From Trichinella spiralis (Eukaryota; Nematoda; Enoplea; Trichinellida; Trichinellidae), in assembly GCA_000181795.3 (NCBI GenBank), contig CM012954.1, positions 14,696,053-14,760,052 of the forward strand: DNA of 64,000 nucleotides, in the 5' to 3' direction. Made by a program: the position numbers and the translations under genes. Position 1 is the first letter of the stretch, and every line of letters starts with the position of its first letter. A model generated the notes under the pieces. The model had not been told where the DNA came from, made no database searches, and saw nothing but the letters and a program-made list of their open reading frames with translations. Positions 25,709 through 38,146 of the stretch are shown piece by piece.

Positions 25709-27398
25709 TCAAGACAAGTTATTATTATGCACTTGCTGGCGTCCACACTGCAGCCAAGGTCTAGTGAGCCTAAATAAATAAATAAATAATTTATGAAAAA
25801 TAAGCAATCATTAAATAAAAGCTACCTTTTGCTTTTGGTCGAAAATCGTATTCGTTTCCACTTCTAAAATAAAAAACAGATATTTTCAAAAAAAATACCT
25901 TCTTTCAATAGCATACCCTTTTGCGTATTGGAGTTCCTTTGTAATCAAACTCTTTCTTTCCTATATAATTCAGCAAATTAAAGAAAGCAAGAAAATTTTA
26001 CTCAACAAACCTTTTAAAGTAGTAACGCCATTCTTTACATATTGCTGCAGATCAGAGATTCTACTTTTAACCGCACGTTCTCCTTTAAAAATCAGCGTGT
26101 GCTTTTAATAAAAATTATTTACTGAAAAAAAATATTTACTCAATAAATTCTTCACTAAATTAGCAAAATCTTCAGCTGCTAAAAATTGGCAAAACGATTT
26201 AAGCGACTCTTTAAGTTCCCTGAATAGAAAACAATTTGTTATCAGTTGACGGCAAAACGACGAAATCAAAGATCACTTTTCTTCTTTCATTCTCCTAATA
26301 TCATAAGGAGAATATTTCCAAGGATATGTATTTCCAGCTATTTTCTGATCCTTGAAAAACTGCGCCACCAAATCATAATCTCTCGAGATGCTTTTAGCTC
26401 TGCAACGCTCTCTCAGTTGCGCAATGTACATATTTATGGCACACAGTATCACTTCTGAAAATTAGATGGAACCATTTCTAAATTGAGCAGAAGACCGGGT
26501 CAATCAAATTACCTTTGTCCAATTCAGAGCAATCGGGAACAAATATTAAGTTTGCTATAATAGACTCCGCTTCATTCAAATATTCCTATAATGCAATTTA
26601 ATGAAAATATTTCTTAAAACGACCAAGCAGTTACTTTCTCATAGTCATCACGATCGGGCATGTAGGCAAGTAAACGCAATTCATTTGGATTGATTTTACT
26701 CACTGATTCTTTCACTTCTGCAGATAAACTCTCATCTTGAAGCACTGGCTTTAATACTTTTGACAAAATTATTTAAAAGAAAAAGCATTTACCGATTTCT
26801 GTGTTGCTGGTGTGATCAATGAGCTTAGGATACTGTACGTTACCTAAAATTTCCAGTCCAAGGCGACCATTCAAATAGCACTTTTCATAGTGTAACTGAA
26901 TTTCTTCTGGTGACCGAGAAGGATTCACAGCTTTTTGCACTTCTTCCCAGTCTCCGAGATTGTAACGTTCAATCATATCTAACATTCGAAACTCTTCACG
27001 ACTTGTCCACGCTTCCGTTTGTGCACCGAATTCATTTGGAAAAGCGCATGGTCCCCCAATATTCTATAGTAAACAAGTAAAATCGCCATTAAGTTGCGTT
27101 TGAGAGAGAAAAATATTTTAAGACATTTTGAATCAAAAAATCATAAACAAAAACTGCATGTATGCGTAATAAATTCATTTTTCGAAAATGATATAACTAT
27201 ACTAGTTGGAAAGAAATGAACTGAACTTACATGAACTCGATAACCATGGACTCGTTTGTGTTGACCCAGCTCAGCGCCACAGCAGAAGCATAAACCACAC
27301 AACACCAAATCAGTGCATTCAGTGCATTCAAAAGAAACAGTCATGATAGGTTCAGTGCAGTTACAGCAAAGCAAATGATTAGCAGCGGCGTTATTCAT
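25709..27398 (-). CDS. Transcriptional adaptor ADA2 (SAGA/ATAC-type)
   Basis: ADA2 proteins activate the Gcn5/PCAF histone acetyltransferase in SAGA and ATAC complexes. The first exon (27231-27398) encodes a ZZ zinc finger with the Cys pairs CCNC, CTEC and CGLC and a closing H..H. The second (about 26811-27063) gives a SANT domain (EAWTSREEFRMLDMIERYNL, then GDWEEVQKAV and SPEEIQLHYEK). Later exons carry LLAYMPDRDDYEK (the ADA2 R-E-YMP-R-D-F/Y-E signature), a YVAQLRERCRAKSISRDYDL helix (QLRERxR..I..DY), and ISDLQQYVKNGVTTLK, matching the family's LQxYRxNGI segment. The C-terminal end is uncertain: a basic tail ending at a TGA at 25709-25711 is the simplest reading. No C-terminal SWIRM domain was found. 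Family assignment is firm; the ADA2a versus ADA2b type is not decided. Confidence 0.9.
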
Positions 27399-28108
27399 TT
27401 TCTTCCAAATTTTAATAAACTTCTCCAAAAACAAAAATTATATGTCTATATAATATTTACAAAACATCATCAAAGCATATGTAAAATACAACATATTAAG
27501 AGCCCTTTCTTTACGATGAAAAACAGCTTTACATACATACTGTGTACATAAATACAGTATCACTGATAATTATGTCATATAGCAGCAAAACGGAAAAATA
27601 ATAATCGATGTATCACTGCATTTCATCAGTTGTACAAAAACGTATTAAAAGTGTCGGAAATTCAAAATGCTTGATTAAAAATAGTATCATCTCACTAATT
27701 ATTATTGTGTATTAAATAACATTTATTCGCACTTTTATGAATTACAGAAATTAACAAGTACGCTTTAAAACACTTACATTATTATATTACGATACGAAGC
27801 TCAAAATAGGGATGGCGTAAAATCTATTTCTATCACCACTCCATGACGCGTTTACATCAGGTCATACAACAGTCGCTAAAAGAAAAGTAGGTTTAATTCA
27901 TGTCTTACTGTACAAAAATTTTGCATTTCAAAATAAAATTGTAAATCGAAACTCAAATATTCGAGTTATTCACAATCAAATATAAAGGATGTGTTTTACA
28001 ATTCGGTCAAAAAAGTGACTGCACATAGTAAGATTCCTGATTTGGCTTGTTTTAGTTACGGTTTCAAATACAACAAAGCAGATTCATCAACAGTCATTTA
28101 TTCAACAT
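27399..28108. other. Spacer between ADA2 and TMEM208
   Basis: AT-rich, with no recognisable exon. It holds the ADA2 promoter region and the 3' flank of TMEM208. An open frame at 27991-28230 (+) overlaps TMEM208 in antisense and is a shadow. Confidence 0.5.
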
Positions 28109-28630
28109 TCATTTCAGACGATTCATTTTGCGTGCCAGCTTCATGCCTTTCTTCGCTGAGGTTTCTGTTTCATATAGAGAAGGCTGAAATATCCAGGGAG
28201 CCAGAACACCGACCCAGAGTTTGTATATAACAAAACATGGACAAAGCAAATACAACGCCCAAAAGTATGCATGTATAAGAGACAACAGTTGAAGGATAAA
28301 TGACAGAATAATTGCATCTTTGCAATATTCGCTAATGCCTCCTTCTAAATTTAAATCAACTCCACCATCCAACAAGTGACCAGTATCACTATAAACTGGC
28401 TTGGCCAAGTATCTCATAAATTGCAAAGCAGTAATTTGGATAATCACTGAAATTATGTACAACAGCCAACTTTTTGAAAACACGTTTCCATCAGTAAATA
28501 AAAAATAATGAATTAAGAAATGACAAACACATCCACATGAACTCATTATTAAATAAAAAATGAAAGTTGATTTGTTTTCTTCCACAATCTTTTTCTGTCC
28601 TTTAGCCATCTGCTTTCCTTTCGTCGCCAT
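28109..28630 (-). CDS. TMEM208: TMEM208 (ER membrane protein, SND3 family)
   Basis: A single-exon gene of 173 residues, the same length as human TMEM208. N-terminal MATKGKQMAKGQKKIVEENK matches the family's basic GKKQI.EEN start. Membrane segments follow at about residues 27-48, 53-70, and a pair around 105-140. The signature LLDGGVDLNLEGGISEYCKD (family DGG-DLN-E-G) lies between them. The tail is basic and lysine-rich. The family (SND3 in yeast) works in SRP-independent ER targeting and has been linked to ER stress and autophagy. The start ATG at 28628-28630 gives the family-typical N-terminus. Confidence 0.95.
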   Translation of the reverse strand: MATKGKQMAKGQKKIVEENKSTFIFYLIMSSCGCVCHFLIHYFLFTDGNVFSKSWLLYIISVIIQITALQFMRYLAKPVYSDTGHLLDGGVDLNLEGGISEYCKDAIILSFILQLLSLIHAYFWALYLLCPCFVIYKLWVGVLAPWIFQPSLYETETSAKKGMKLARKMNRLK

Positions 28631-29347
28631 TTTTTGCTAAAAACGTTCTCTGATGTAACAAAAATTATAAAATTTACTCAGTGAGACTAACCTACAAACA
28701 AATATTTTCCTATACTTCTGAATTTAAAAAAACAAATTGAAAGAATATAAATATTAGGTAGAAAAGTATACAACCGTAGAATTCTAATAAATAGATCGAA
28801 AACTTACATTAACAATACAGACGTAAATGGGAAAAGAAAACAGCGATTACAGTCTTAGTGATGATGATGTTTAAAAATATTAAAATTTTTGTTCACTGTG
28901 GCATTTTAAGAAATGAATTTATAATTAAAATGAAAAAATAAAACTGTAATGTCACATTATAAAAATAAATTTATTAAAAGTAGATAAGCACTTTTTTGCA
29001 TTCTTATATTTCATAAATTGAATAAAATTTTTTATTATTTAATGTATCAGATAAATTCATTGAAAATTAATGCTATTTCCGTAACGCACTCAGATAAAAA
29101 TCATAATAGTTTTATATCATAGTTGCTTTTGCAAACACGTTTATACAATATGTAACATGAACATAATGGCCAAAAATTTAATAGAAAAGACGTAATTGTG
29201 GAATGTTTATTAATTCATGATATAATGTTAAAAAATTTTTCATTTCATAATACTAAGGTAAATATCACTTTTTAATAATTTTATCAAAACCCAATCCTAT
29301 TATACGCGAGGAAATGCATAGCAACATTTTATTACTATAAACTCTTC
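28631..29347. other. Spacer between TMEM208 and U4 snRNA
   Basis: Very AT-rich, with no coding exon recognised. It must hold the TMEM208 promoter and the proximal and distal elements of the U4 gene; I cannot name a specific proximal sequence element. Confidence 0.5.
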
Positions 29348-29490
29348 AGCTTTGCGCAGAGGCGATACCGTAGCCAGTGAGGTTCTACCGAGGTGCGGTT
29401 ATTGCTGGTTGAAAACTTTAACCAATTCCCCGCCTTAAAAGTCTGAAAAACGGCTTTTAATGGCAATTTTTGAAAGCCCGAGAGGGCATC
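29348..29490 (+). ncRNA. U4 spliceosomal snRNA
   Basis: Begins AGCTTTGCGCAGAGGCGATA, the conserved U4 5' end (vertebrate AGCUUUGCGCAGUGGCAGUA). The 5' stem-loop with its K-turn for 15.5K/Snu13 follows (GTAGCCAGTGAGGTTCTACC), then the U6-pairing stem I region ATTGCTGGTTGAAAAC, a central stem (GCCTTAAAAG pairing with CTTTTAATGGC), the Sm site AATTTTTGA at 29465-29473, and a 3' hairpin (GCCC-GAGA-GGGC). Length of about 143 nt equals the usual 145. All structural parts are intact, so this is likely a functional gene rather than a retro-copy. U4 pairs with U6 to hold it inactive in the tri-snRNP. It stands between minus-strand TMEM208 and TWSG. The exact 3' end is uncertain by a few bases. Confidence 0.96.
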
Positions 29491-29830
29491 GTTTCTATTT
29501 TATCTTATCGGAAGGTTTATCATAAAGTTATTTGTTATCGCAATTTGTTAGAACACAGATAGTAATTGTTAATGTGTGAATTATGAAAATTTGCGTAAAG
29601 TATTCGTATATTTATTTACTGTTTATTACTATAACTTATCATAATTTATAAACAGTTCTCATTTACACAACAAAACTCATGATGTAGTAGACATTTTATT
29701 AAATGGTTCGTTCGTTCGTTTCGCAGGTATAAAAGAGTAACCCAAAACAAAGTCATGTGTATAATGAATGTTCATTTGTTTAAGTAGAAAAATTCAAGTT
29801 ATGAACTTGTCATAAAAATAACACGCACAA
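29491..29830. other. Spacer between U4 and TWSG 3' end
   Basis: About 340 bp of AT-rich sequence. The short repeat ggttcgttcgttcgtttcg lies at about 29704. No gene seen. Confidence 0.5.
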
Positions 29831-30526
29831 CTACAGTTCGTCCGGTTTAGTGGAATGTACGACATTACTTTCTAGTTCTTCAAGTTCGCCACATTCTTCG
29901 CAGAGAGATTCTCGAATGCCAAAATCAATGCAATTTTGACCAACACACTCGCAACATCCTGTATGAAACCAACGGTAAGCAGAAGCTCCCATGCTTGAAC
30001 AAGCACTTCGACATTTTTCCACAGATAAGCATTGTTTCAGAAAAGCAACAGTACAATTCACATTTATTAAACTTTCCATTTCTTCACGACGCTGTTCAAT
30101 GTTAAATTTATAAAAGAAGCCCGGCTCCAAAGTGGGAAAAGAATGCACAGTCCACTTTGAATCCGGCGACAAAGGTTGGGCAGTGACCAATTCAAAAAGA
30201 CTTATTTGATCTTCTGCTGGATTCAAAGATTCAACATAACTTCGCATTGCCATTCTTGGGTCAACAGGAACCGAAGCACGGCATAAACCCACGCACGAAC
30301 AACAATCGGTGAATAATTCACCCAAACAATGAAAACAATCCTTGCAACAGGAACAGTTTTTATTCACTAAATCTTCTGGTGTCATTGAGCAATTACAACT
30401 CTTGATCAGCATACATTTTGATACTCGTGGACCGCAGATTGCTTCACTACAACTGAAATTCCGCGTCAGCAGTCCAAAACTACCAACAAAAAGGTATAAA
30501 AACGTGGCAAACAATAAGATACTCAT
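29831..30526 (-). CDS. TWSG1: Twisted gastrulation (BMP-binding secreted protein)
   Basis: A single exon of 231 residues with a signal peptide (MSILLFATFLYLFVGSFG). The N-terminal Cys-rich domain contains NCSCCKDCFHCLGELFTDCC, the TSG hallmark, then CVGLCR. After a linker comes WTVHSFPTLE, and a C-terminal Cys-rich domain with CRSACSSMGASAYRWFHTGC and CECVGQNCIDFG, also diagnostic. In other animals TSG binds BMPs together with chordin and tunes dorsoventral signalling in the extracellular space. The start was set at the ATG 30524-30526; farther upstream the frame lacks an ATG. Length is close to family size (human 223). It is divergent from NOL10, with 793 bp between their start codons. Confidence 0.96.
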   Translation of the reverse strand: MSILLFATFLYLFVGSFGLLTRNFSCSEAICGPRVSKCMLIKSCNCSMTPEDLVNKNCSCCKDCFHCLGELFTDCCSCVGLCRASVPVDPRMAMRSYVESLNPAEDQISLFELVTAQPLSPDSKWTVHSFPTLEPGFFYKFNIEQRREEMESLINVNCTVAFLKQCLSVEKCRSACSSMGASAYRWFHTGCCECVGQNCIDFGIRESLCEECGELEELESNVVHSTKPDEL

Positions 30527-31319
30527 CACAGTTCGATAAGGCACTAATGCAACTTATGATACAAAAACGGAACGTTCAAAATTCAATCTGTTTGAATTTT
30601 TTGCACTAAAAGAAAGCAATTAAAAAGCTATAAACGCTACAGTGAAACTAAAAATCAAGATCAATTTAAGAAGCGCCTTAATATTTCACAAACGAAACTT
30701 TTACAATTCCATTTCATAATATACATTGCTGTTTCAATATAAATTTCAAAATTAATCACTGTTACAATTTTTAAATTTTGACATTAACCATCTGCGACGC
30801 AACCTTACAGTTCGAGTGGACAGCCGTTGTATTTTAAAGACTGACTTTCCTAACATGCAAATATCATCTAATAGTGCTTTTATATTTTAATTTTGTCAAT
30901 ATTATCTTTATTTATACTAACGTATCATACATTTTTACTGTCTTTTGCTGGCAAAACTGGCACTTAAAATTTACTTATTTAAATTTTTGTAAAAGCTATT
31001 TTTTAACTTATTTTTTAAATAAATGCTGAATTTTTAAAATAATTAAATTATATAATCGCTTTAATAATTCTACATAAAACTAAGAATTCTAGACACCAGT
31101 GTATGGTTTGGATTTACTGTAATGCTAACTTGACTTTTATTATATGATTTTTGTAGAAATATTTTTTCTACAGAAGTGTTTATTTTATAAGCTGTAACGA
31201 TTTTTATTATTTATTATATTGTATAATATTTATAGTTGTTTTTTATTATATTTCATAAGTTTTAGTAAAATGTGTTCACAATTTAGTAGTCACATGTTTA
31301 TTTGTTTTCAGTATTCATC
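30527..31319. promoter_or_regulatory. Divergent promoter region, TWSG (-) / NOL10 (+)
   Basis: About 790 bp, highly AT-rich, lying between two start codons facing away from each other. A ttgttttcag acceptor ends 8 bp before the NOL10 ATG, so NOL10 probably has a 5' UTR intron or receives a spliced leader. No specific transcription factor site stands out. Confidence 0.4.
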
Positions 31320-34300
31320 ATGTTGGTCACCAGTTTAAACGATGTAAAAGTATATAATTTAAGTGCTGGAAGATCACTCCCAGACGTAAGTTATTCAATG
31401 TAAAATATGTTTACATTATAAATAACGCATTTTCAGTGGTTGTCCGATCGTAAAAGACGCAGGTTAATTGGCAAAAGTGTTGGTAAGCATTTCATTTAGC
31501 GCATTTTTTATGGTAGTAATTTTTTGCTTGAAAAGGACTGCAAAGGCGAATTGAACTGATTCAAGATTTTGCCATGCCAGACGCCAGCGATACGGTTGTT
31601 ATGTCAAATGATGGAAAATACATTTACGCAGCCGGTGTGATAGTTGATGCAAATTTACCTGTACTTTTTTTATGGCGCAATGTATTTTAGGTACGTACAA
31701 ACCAAGAATCCGTTGCTATGATGTGCAGCAGCTTTCTTTGAAATTTGAACGTTGCGTCGATAGTGAAGTGGTTAAAATGAAAGTTCTCAGTGATGGATAT
31801 GAAAAGTTGGTTATGATGGAAAAAGAGCGTTGGCTAGAATTCCATGTTCAATATGGTCATTACTTTCGAACACGTATTCCAAAATTTGCTCGTGATTTCT
31901 CATACATTGAATCAACTGCAGAGTTATATATAGCAAACTCTGGGTTAGAAATCTGCTTAAACTGCTTTTCCTTTGGAATATATTAAGTAATTTACAGGCC
32001 AGATATTTTTCGACTCAATTTGGAACTTGGTCAGTTTAATACTTCACTGAATACATCAGCCTCTTCGTTGACTTCTTGTGATGTAAATCCTGAACATTAT
32101 CTTTTTCTTGCTGGCACATACGAAGTAAGTATTATGATTATATATATGTAATATTTGTGTGCATGTTGTTTATTTTAGGGAAAAATTCTTGCATTCGATC
32201 CACGGGTCTCAAAATGTGTTGGTGAATTAAATTGTACTTCTGTTGATCAAATAAAATTTTCGAGGTAGAATTTACTTTAGAAAATTTTTTGTAAATTATT
32301 ATTTATTTGCTACATTTTACACTGACATTTTATACTTGATATAATTTTTTGCTTCTGTATTTTTTATATGTTGATAATGATTCTTTGCATGCTATTATTG
32401 ATATTTCAGAAACTCAGTTCCATTTGTTTCGTGTTTAAAGTTTAAAAATGCTTTGACTTTTGCTGCTGGCATGGAAAACGGTTTGGTATGTTGAGAGTGA
32501 ATTTTTATTTTGTATTTGTTATGAAATCAAATTTTATATTACTTAGGTAATGTTGTACGATATCCGAGGTACAAGTCCTCTGTTAGTTAAAGATCATCAA
32601 TATGGGAAACCGATTAAAGCGATAGCTTTCAACCATCAACCTGAAATTGTTTTGTCTGCTGATTGTAAAATTGTAAAATTATGGCACGAAAGAGATGGAA
32701 AGCCATTCACGTCAGTTGAACCGAACGTAAAAATAAATGATTTATGTGCTGTACCTGATTCGGGTAAACAGAAATAAATTAGCAAGGTGTTCGTCGTATA
32801 TTTCCGTTTTTTATATGCTTTATCAAATAGGAATGTTTTTCCTCGCCAATGATTCACAAAAAATTCTCACCTATTATATTCCAAGTTTGGGACCGGCTCC
32901 TTCGTGGTGCTCGTTTTTGGACAATATTACTGAAGAATTAGAGGAAATCAATCAAGCAGGAGGTTCATACTTTTATATTTATCAATAGTAGTATTTGATT
33001 AGTTTTATTTTTGTGATTGATTTTTCAGTTTTTGACGATTATAAATTTGTCACTGCAAACGAATTGGCAGAGTTAGGTTTGAGCAGTTTGATTGGAACCA
33101 ATCTGCTTCGAGCCTACATGCATGGATACTTTATTGACAATCGCTTGTACAACAAATCAAAGCAGCTTTTGAATCCATTTGCATACGATGAATATAGAAA
33201 AGCAAAAATTCGCGAAAAAATTGATGAAGAACGAGGAAATCGTGTAAAAGTCGTGGTAAGCATTTTTATTTTTAAGCAGTTTTTATTTTATGAAATATTT
33301 TTTGTTGGTTTTTTTAATTCTGTCATGTATTTTGAAAAAAATTAACTTGAATATCTAATAGAAGTGCAAATTTTTATTTAAGAAAAATATATTATTTATT
33401 ATATTGAATTAAACAGTTGAAATGTTGGAAATTTAACGTCATTTATTTATTTATTATTTGTTAGAAATTGCCATCGGTAAATAGAGAATTGGCCGAACGG
33501 TTAATGATGGAAGCAAGCATGTCTGAGAAACCAAATTATCCAAAGCGTTCGAAGAAAAAGCACATACCTGAGCAGAACTTAATGCAGGATAGTCGTTTTA
33601 AAGATTTGTTTGAAAGATCTGACTTCCAGATTGATCCGGAAAGTGATGAATTCAAGATGCTCAATCCCGCGTTAGTGAAGCTTCAAGAAGCCAAACGGGA
33701 CAAGCTTCGCAAATGGAAACAGGAAAACATGGATGTATGTAAACTTAATTATTTTTTAATATTAAATGTTTTCATTTGTTTCCGTTTGTTTTAATGTTGA
33801 TTTTTGATTAGGATGAAGAGGAAAAGCAGATGAGCCGTGAAGCATCAGAATCATCTGAAAACAACTCGAGTGTTGAAGAGAGCAGTGAAAGCTCTTCAGA
33901 AGATGATGAACAATTTCGACAGGTTTGTGAATTTTTAATTTATTCTGTTCGGTTCGGTTCAAACACGTTAATATTGCATTTATCCTGCGTTCCAATATAC
34001 TGTAATGTTAGTACTATACTTGGAGTAAAATCTAAGTAACCGCTACAGTTAGCATAAATGTTTTTTTGCAGAATATCAAAGAAACATATCGAGAATTGAG
34101 AAATGCCAAATCCACGACGAGGAATCGAGATTTTTCTGACGAAGAAGAGGAAAAGAAGTTGCATTCATTTTCAAACGTCAGATTTCTGGAAATGTCGAAT
34201 TCTGGAGCGGTTTACGGTTCCGAAACATCTCTCAATGGTGACGAATGGAAAGAGTAGGTTTTTGAAGAAACGGTCAATATTTCACTACAAATTGAATTGC

Positions 34301-34615
34301 TTTTTTTTCTACGCCTATTTTTAGCGTCCCAATTGAGAAGCGATTGTATATGCAGCCTGCATCGCAAAGTGCCAAAGTTTCTAGATTGCAGAATATGGAA
34401 ATAGTGGCCCAAGTGAAGCCGGTGGGATTTTTTATTTTAATAGTTACTGTTGTCAGTTTTTGTTTTCATTTAATGATAAACAATTCTATTCTGATCTACA
34501 GAAAAGCGTACAAGAACGAGAACGACGACAGGAATTGCACAGACGAGAAAGAATAGAAGGGAGAAGATCAGCAGCTGCTTTGAAAAAGAAGAACTTTTCG
34601 TCACAACGACGATGA
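31320..34615 (+). CDS. NOL10: NOL10/Enp2 nucleolar WD40 protein
   Basis: A small-subunit processome factor needed for 18S rRNA maturation (yeast Enp2). About 14-15 exons: MLVTSLNDVKVYNLSAGRSL begins at 31320; WLSDRKRRRL follows near 31440; then QRRIELIQDFAMPDASDTVV, TYKPRIRCYDVQQLSLKFER, WLEFHVQYGHYFRTRIPKF, GQFNTSLNTSASSLTSCDVN and PIKAIAFNHQPEIVLSADCK give the seven-bladed propeller. The NOL10-specific middle part follows (KFVTANELAELGL, IGTNLLRAYMHGYFIDNRLY), then ERSDFQIDPESDEFKMLNP, which is almost invariant in the family, an acidic Ser/Glu stretch (33.83-33.92 kb) and a basic C-terminus ending in the TGA at 34613-34615. Introns are 50-130 bp. Its stop lies 77 bp from the stop of the convergent ankyrin/SOCS gene. 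Confidence 0.95.
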
Positions 34616-34692
34616 AGCAATTCACACAAACAAGAAAACAACAAACAAACAAATAAATAAATAGAAATAGGATAAACGAATGTGGTGAAAAA

Positions 34693-36307
34693 TCAGTCGA
34701 TGACTCTCCTGCGTAGGTATGCTTTCAAGGTGTTTGGAATATCGAATTGGTTGATAGTTTTGTTGGTGCAGAGATTCTGCTGTTTTGTCTTGTTGCAACG
34801 TAGGCGATTTTGAATAAAAACCCGACACAGATGCTTCAACGACTCTGGACTGCTTTTGGCTAACCAGCATTTAAATTCACCGTCTTCAGGTATGGATTTT
34901 TGATACGACAACATCCAAGTGGCGAAACCGAGCGAATCGCATCCAGCGTTTAGAAGAACCTTAATGCAGCTGAGCTGTCGACGAAGCATTTCTCGAATGT
35001 CCGCTGTTGTGCCTTGAAATCCTCTATTGATGATTGGTAATACGCAATAGTAAAATGGCGTGAATGATCTTAAAAATGTCAAGCTTGTTGTGATCTTATC
35101 AGCTTGTGAATGGGAAAGAGGTTGCTTATTTACTTTCTGTCCATCATGTCTGGATCTGCTTTCCATTTGATCAATAATTCTGCAATTTTCGCAGCTCCAC
35201 AAGCGGCCGCATAGTGCAAAGGTGTTGCACATTCCAGATTGCGGGTATTTACCTGTAATTGAAAGTCGTTTAAACCGTCTTCAGAGAATTACGGGTAAAC
35301 AAGAAGTAAACTTCGCCCAATCTGTCATTCAGATTGTGTATTTTGACAAGATTAACTGCTTTTTATAATTTCATTTTTTACATGAAAAAAACTTCAATTA
35401 CTTTCCCACCATATTGAAGCATAGTAGATACGCACTTTACATTGTTGTGGATAAGTGCATTGAGACATAAAATGTGCAATGGAGTGTTGCCGTTGTAATC
35501 GCAGTGATTCACCTGCGCTCCTGGATATATAAATTGAAATCAAAATTGGAAATCAATTTTCAAGTCGAAATTTCACCAGATGAAGCAAGTAATTCAATCA
35601 TTGCTTGTCGACCGTGATAAGCTGCTTTGTGCAGCGTTGAGGAGCCGTTGACGTTGACAAACAGCACATTAGCGCCAGCTTCAATTAATGCCTAGAAAAT
35701 ATTTCAGATTTGAAAATGAAGTATTTTCTCATCCGCTGTTGTTGATTTATTTCACAACTCAAGAATGGCAATATCAACACAACTAAAGCAAAAAGTCACG
35801 AATGGAAAGTTAACAGAAGAAACTTTTTATGGCAATTAAAATTATATTTAGCAGACGAGTATAAGACGAATATATCATAATTCAGTGTTAGCATGCGTGA
35901 AGTTGTACATGAATAGAAAGCTGCAAAATTAATCAAAACACTGTTTCAACAGAGAATCTTTCAGAATAAATAAAATTATATCTTAATTTCAAAGTATACT
36001 GTCATACTTTAGCAATGCTCAAATGATTGAGAGCAATCGCTTCTTCTAAAGCAGTTAGTCCATTTTTGGCGCTTGGGTTCTCGTGGTCCCACCAAGGATA
36101 ATTGACATCTACGCCTAAAACTAAAAAATATAGACATCTAAAAAAAGGATGTTTCCATTCATTGCCTGCTTCAATGACACGCATCAGAAGGTTCATATCG
36201 TTTCTCATAACTGCAATATGAAGATCACGAACCGATGATGGCATACGTAGAAGAACAGGTACGTCAATTTCCCGACGGCGCCACAACTGTGACTGTTGCT
36301 CACCCAT
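34693..36307 (-). CDS. Ankyrin-repeat and SOCS-box protein (ASB family)
   Basis: Six exons join in phase: 36166-36307, 36008-36114, 35577-35691, one near 35520-35437, one near 35249-35133, and a last exon from about 35026 to the stop at 34693. Ankyrin repeats are visible (SVRDLHIAVMRNDMNLLMRV; NGLTALEEAIALNHLSIAKA; NGSSTLHKAAYHGRQAMIEL; NGNTPLHILCLNALIHNN; CATPLHYAAACGAAKIAELL). The C-terminus is a SOCS box with a BC box (SLKHLCRVFIQNRLR) for elongin B/C and an IPNTLKAYL Cul5-type end. ASB proteins are substrate receptors of Cullin-5 ubiquitin ligases; the substrate here is unknown. The first intron (36115-36165) has a GC donor. Either reading keeps the frame, but removing it restores a normal repeat turn (VIEAGVDVN). 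The start ATG at 36305-36307 follows an AG that might be an upstream acceptor. Confidence 0.88.
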
Positions 36308-37106
36308 AGCTAAAATTCCCAAACTTATTAAGTTTTATCTGGCTATTTAAAAATTTATCGCAAAAGTTTACATCTTAAAGCTATCTGCATATCAATATCA
36401 AACTGTTTAAGAACCATTCCCCAACTATACTTTGTCAACAGTACATAATTTATCACTAATCTGCATAATTGAAAATTCACTGTAGAATAAACTGTGGAAA
36501 AATATAATATTAAAATAGGATGTGTGTATTACCTTTAAAGTGCGCCTTTCATGATAAAGAATTCATTTCAATTTTTCAAAATGAGAAACTCATAGCATAC
36601 TGTAAGATAGAACTTAGGCTTTTATGTAATTCAAGTTTTAGAAAATAAATGCACATATTATTTTGTCTTTAAGAAAAAGTAATTGTTTTGAGCATAATTT
36701 GGACTTATTTTATTGCAAGTTTCGGTTAGTGACGTTCAAAAGTCGCTACAATTAATCTGAGAAATAAATAAATATCTACATAATTGGATATTCGACTCTC
36801 CCCAACATGTATGCAGTTATGCCTATTTTTGAAATTTATTGTTCAAACAAAAGTTTCTTTTAGCTTCTTACAATTTTCATTGTTTACATAATTTCACTAT
36901 CTTTCGAAATGCTTTCTTATTTGTTTACTGAAATCTGATCTGATGCATCTTACAATGTTCATACTTTTTGTGTTTAAAGTTTTATTGTAGAAATAATTAA
37001 AATATAGATCAGTTGAAAATTAATTAATTAAAGTTGTTTTGAAGCAATGAATAAATTCGTTTTAAAAAGAAACATATTTGCAACATTGCAACATCACAAA
37101 TAATGC
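36308..37106. other. Spacer between ASB gene and cytidine deaminase
   Basis: About 800 bp of AT-rich sequence upstream of the ASB gene and downstream of the deaminase, both on the minus strand. No gene recognised. Confidence 0.5.
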
Positions 37107-38146
<1,040 letters not shown>

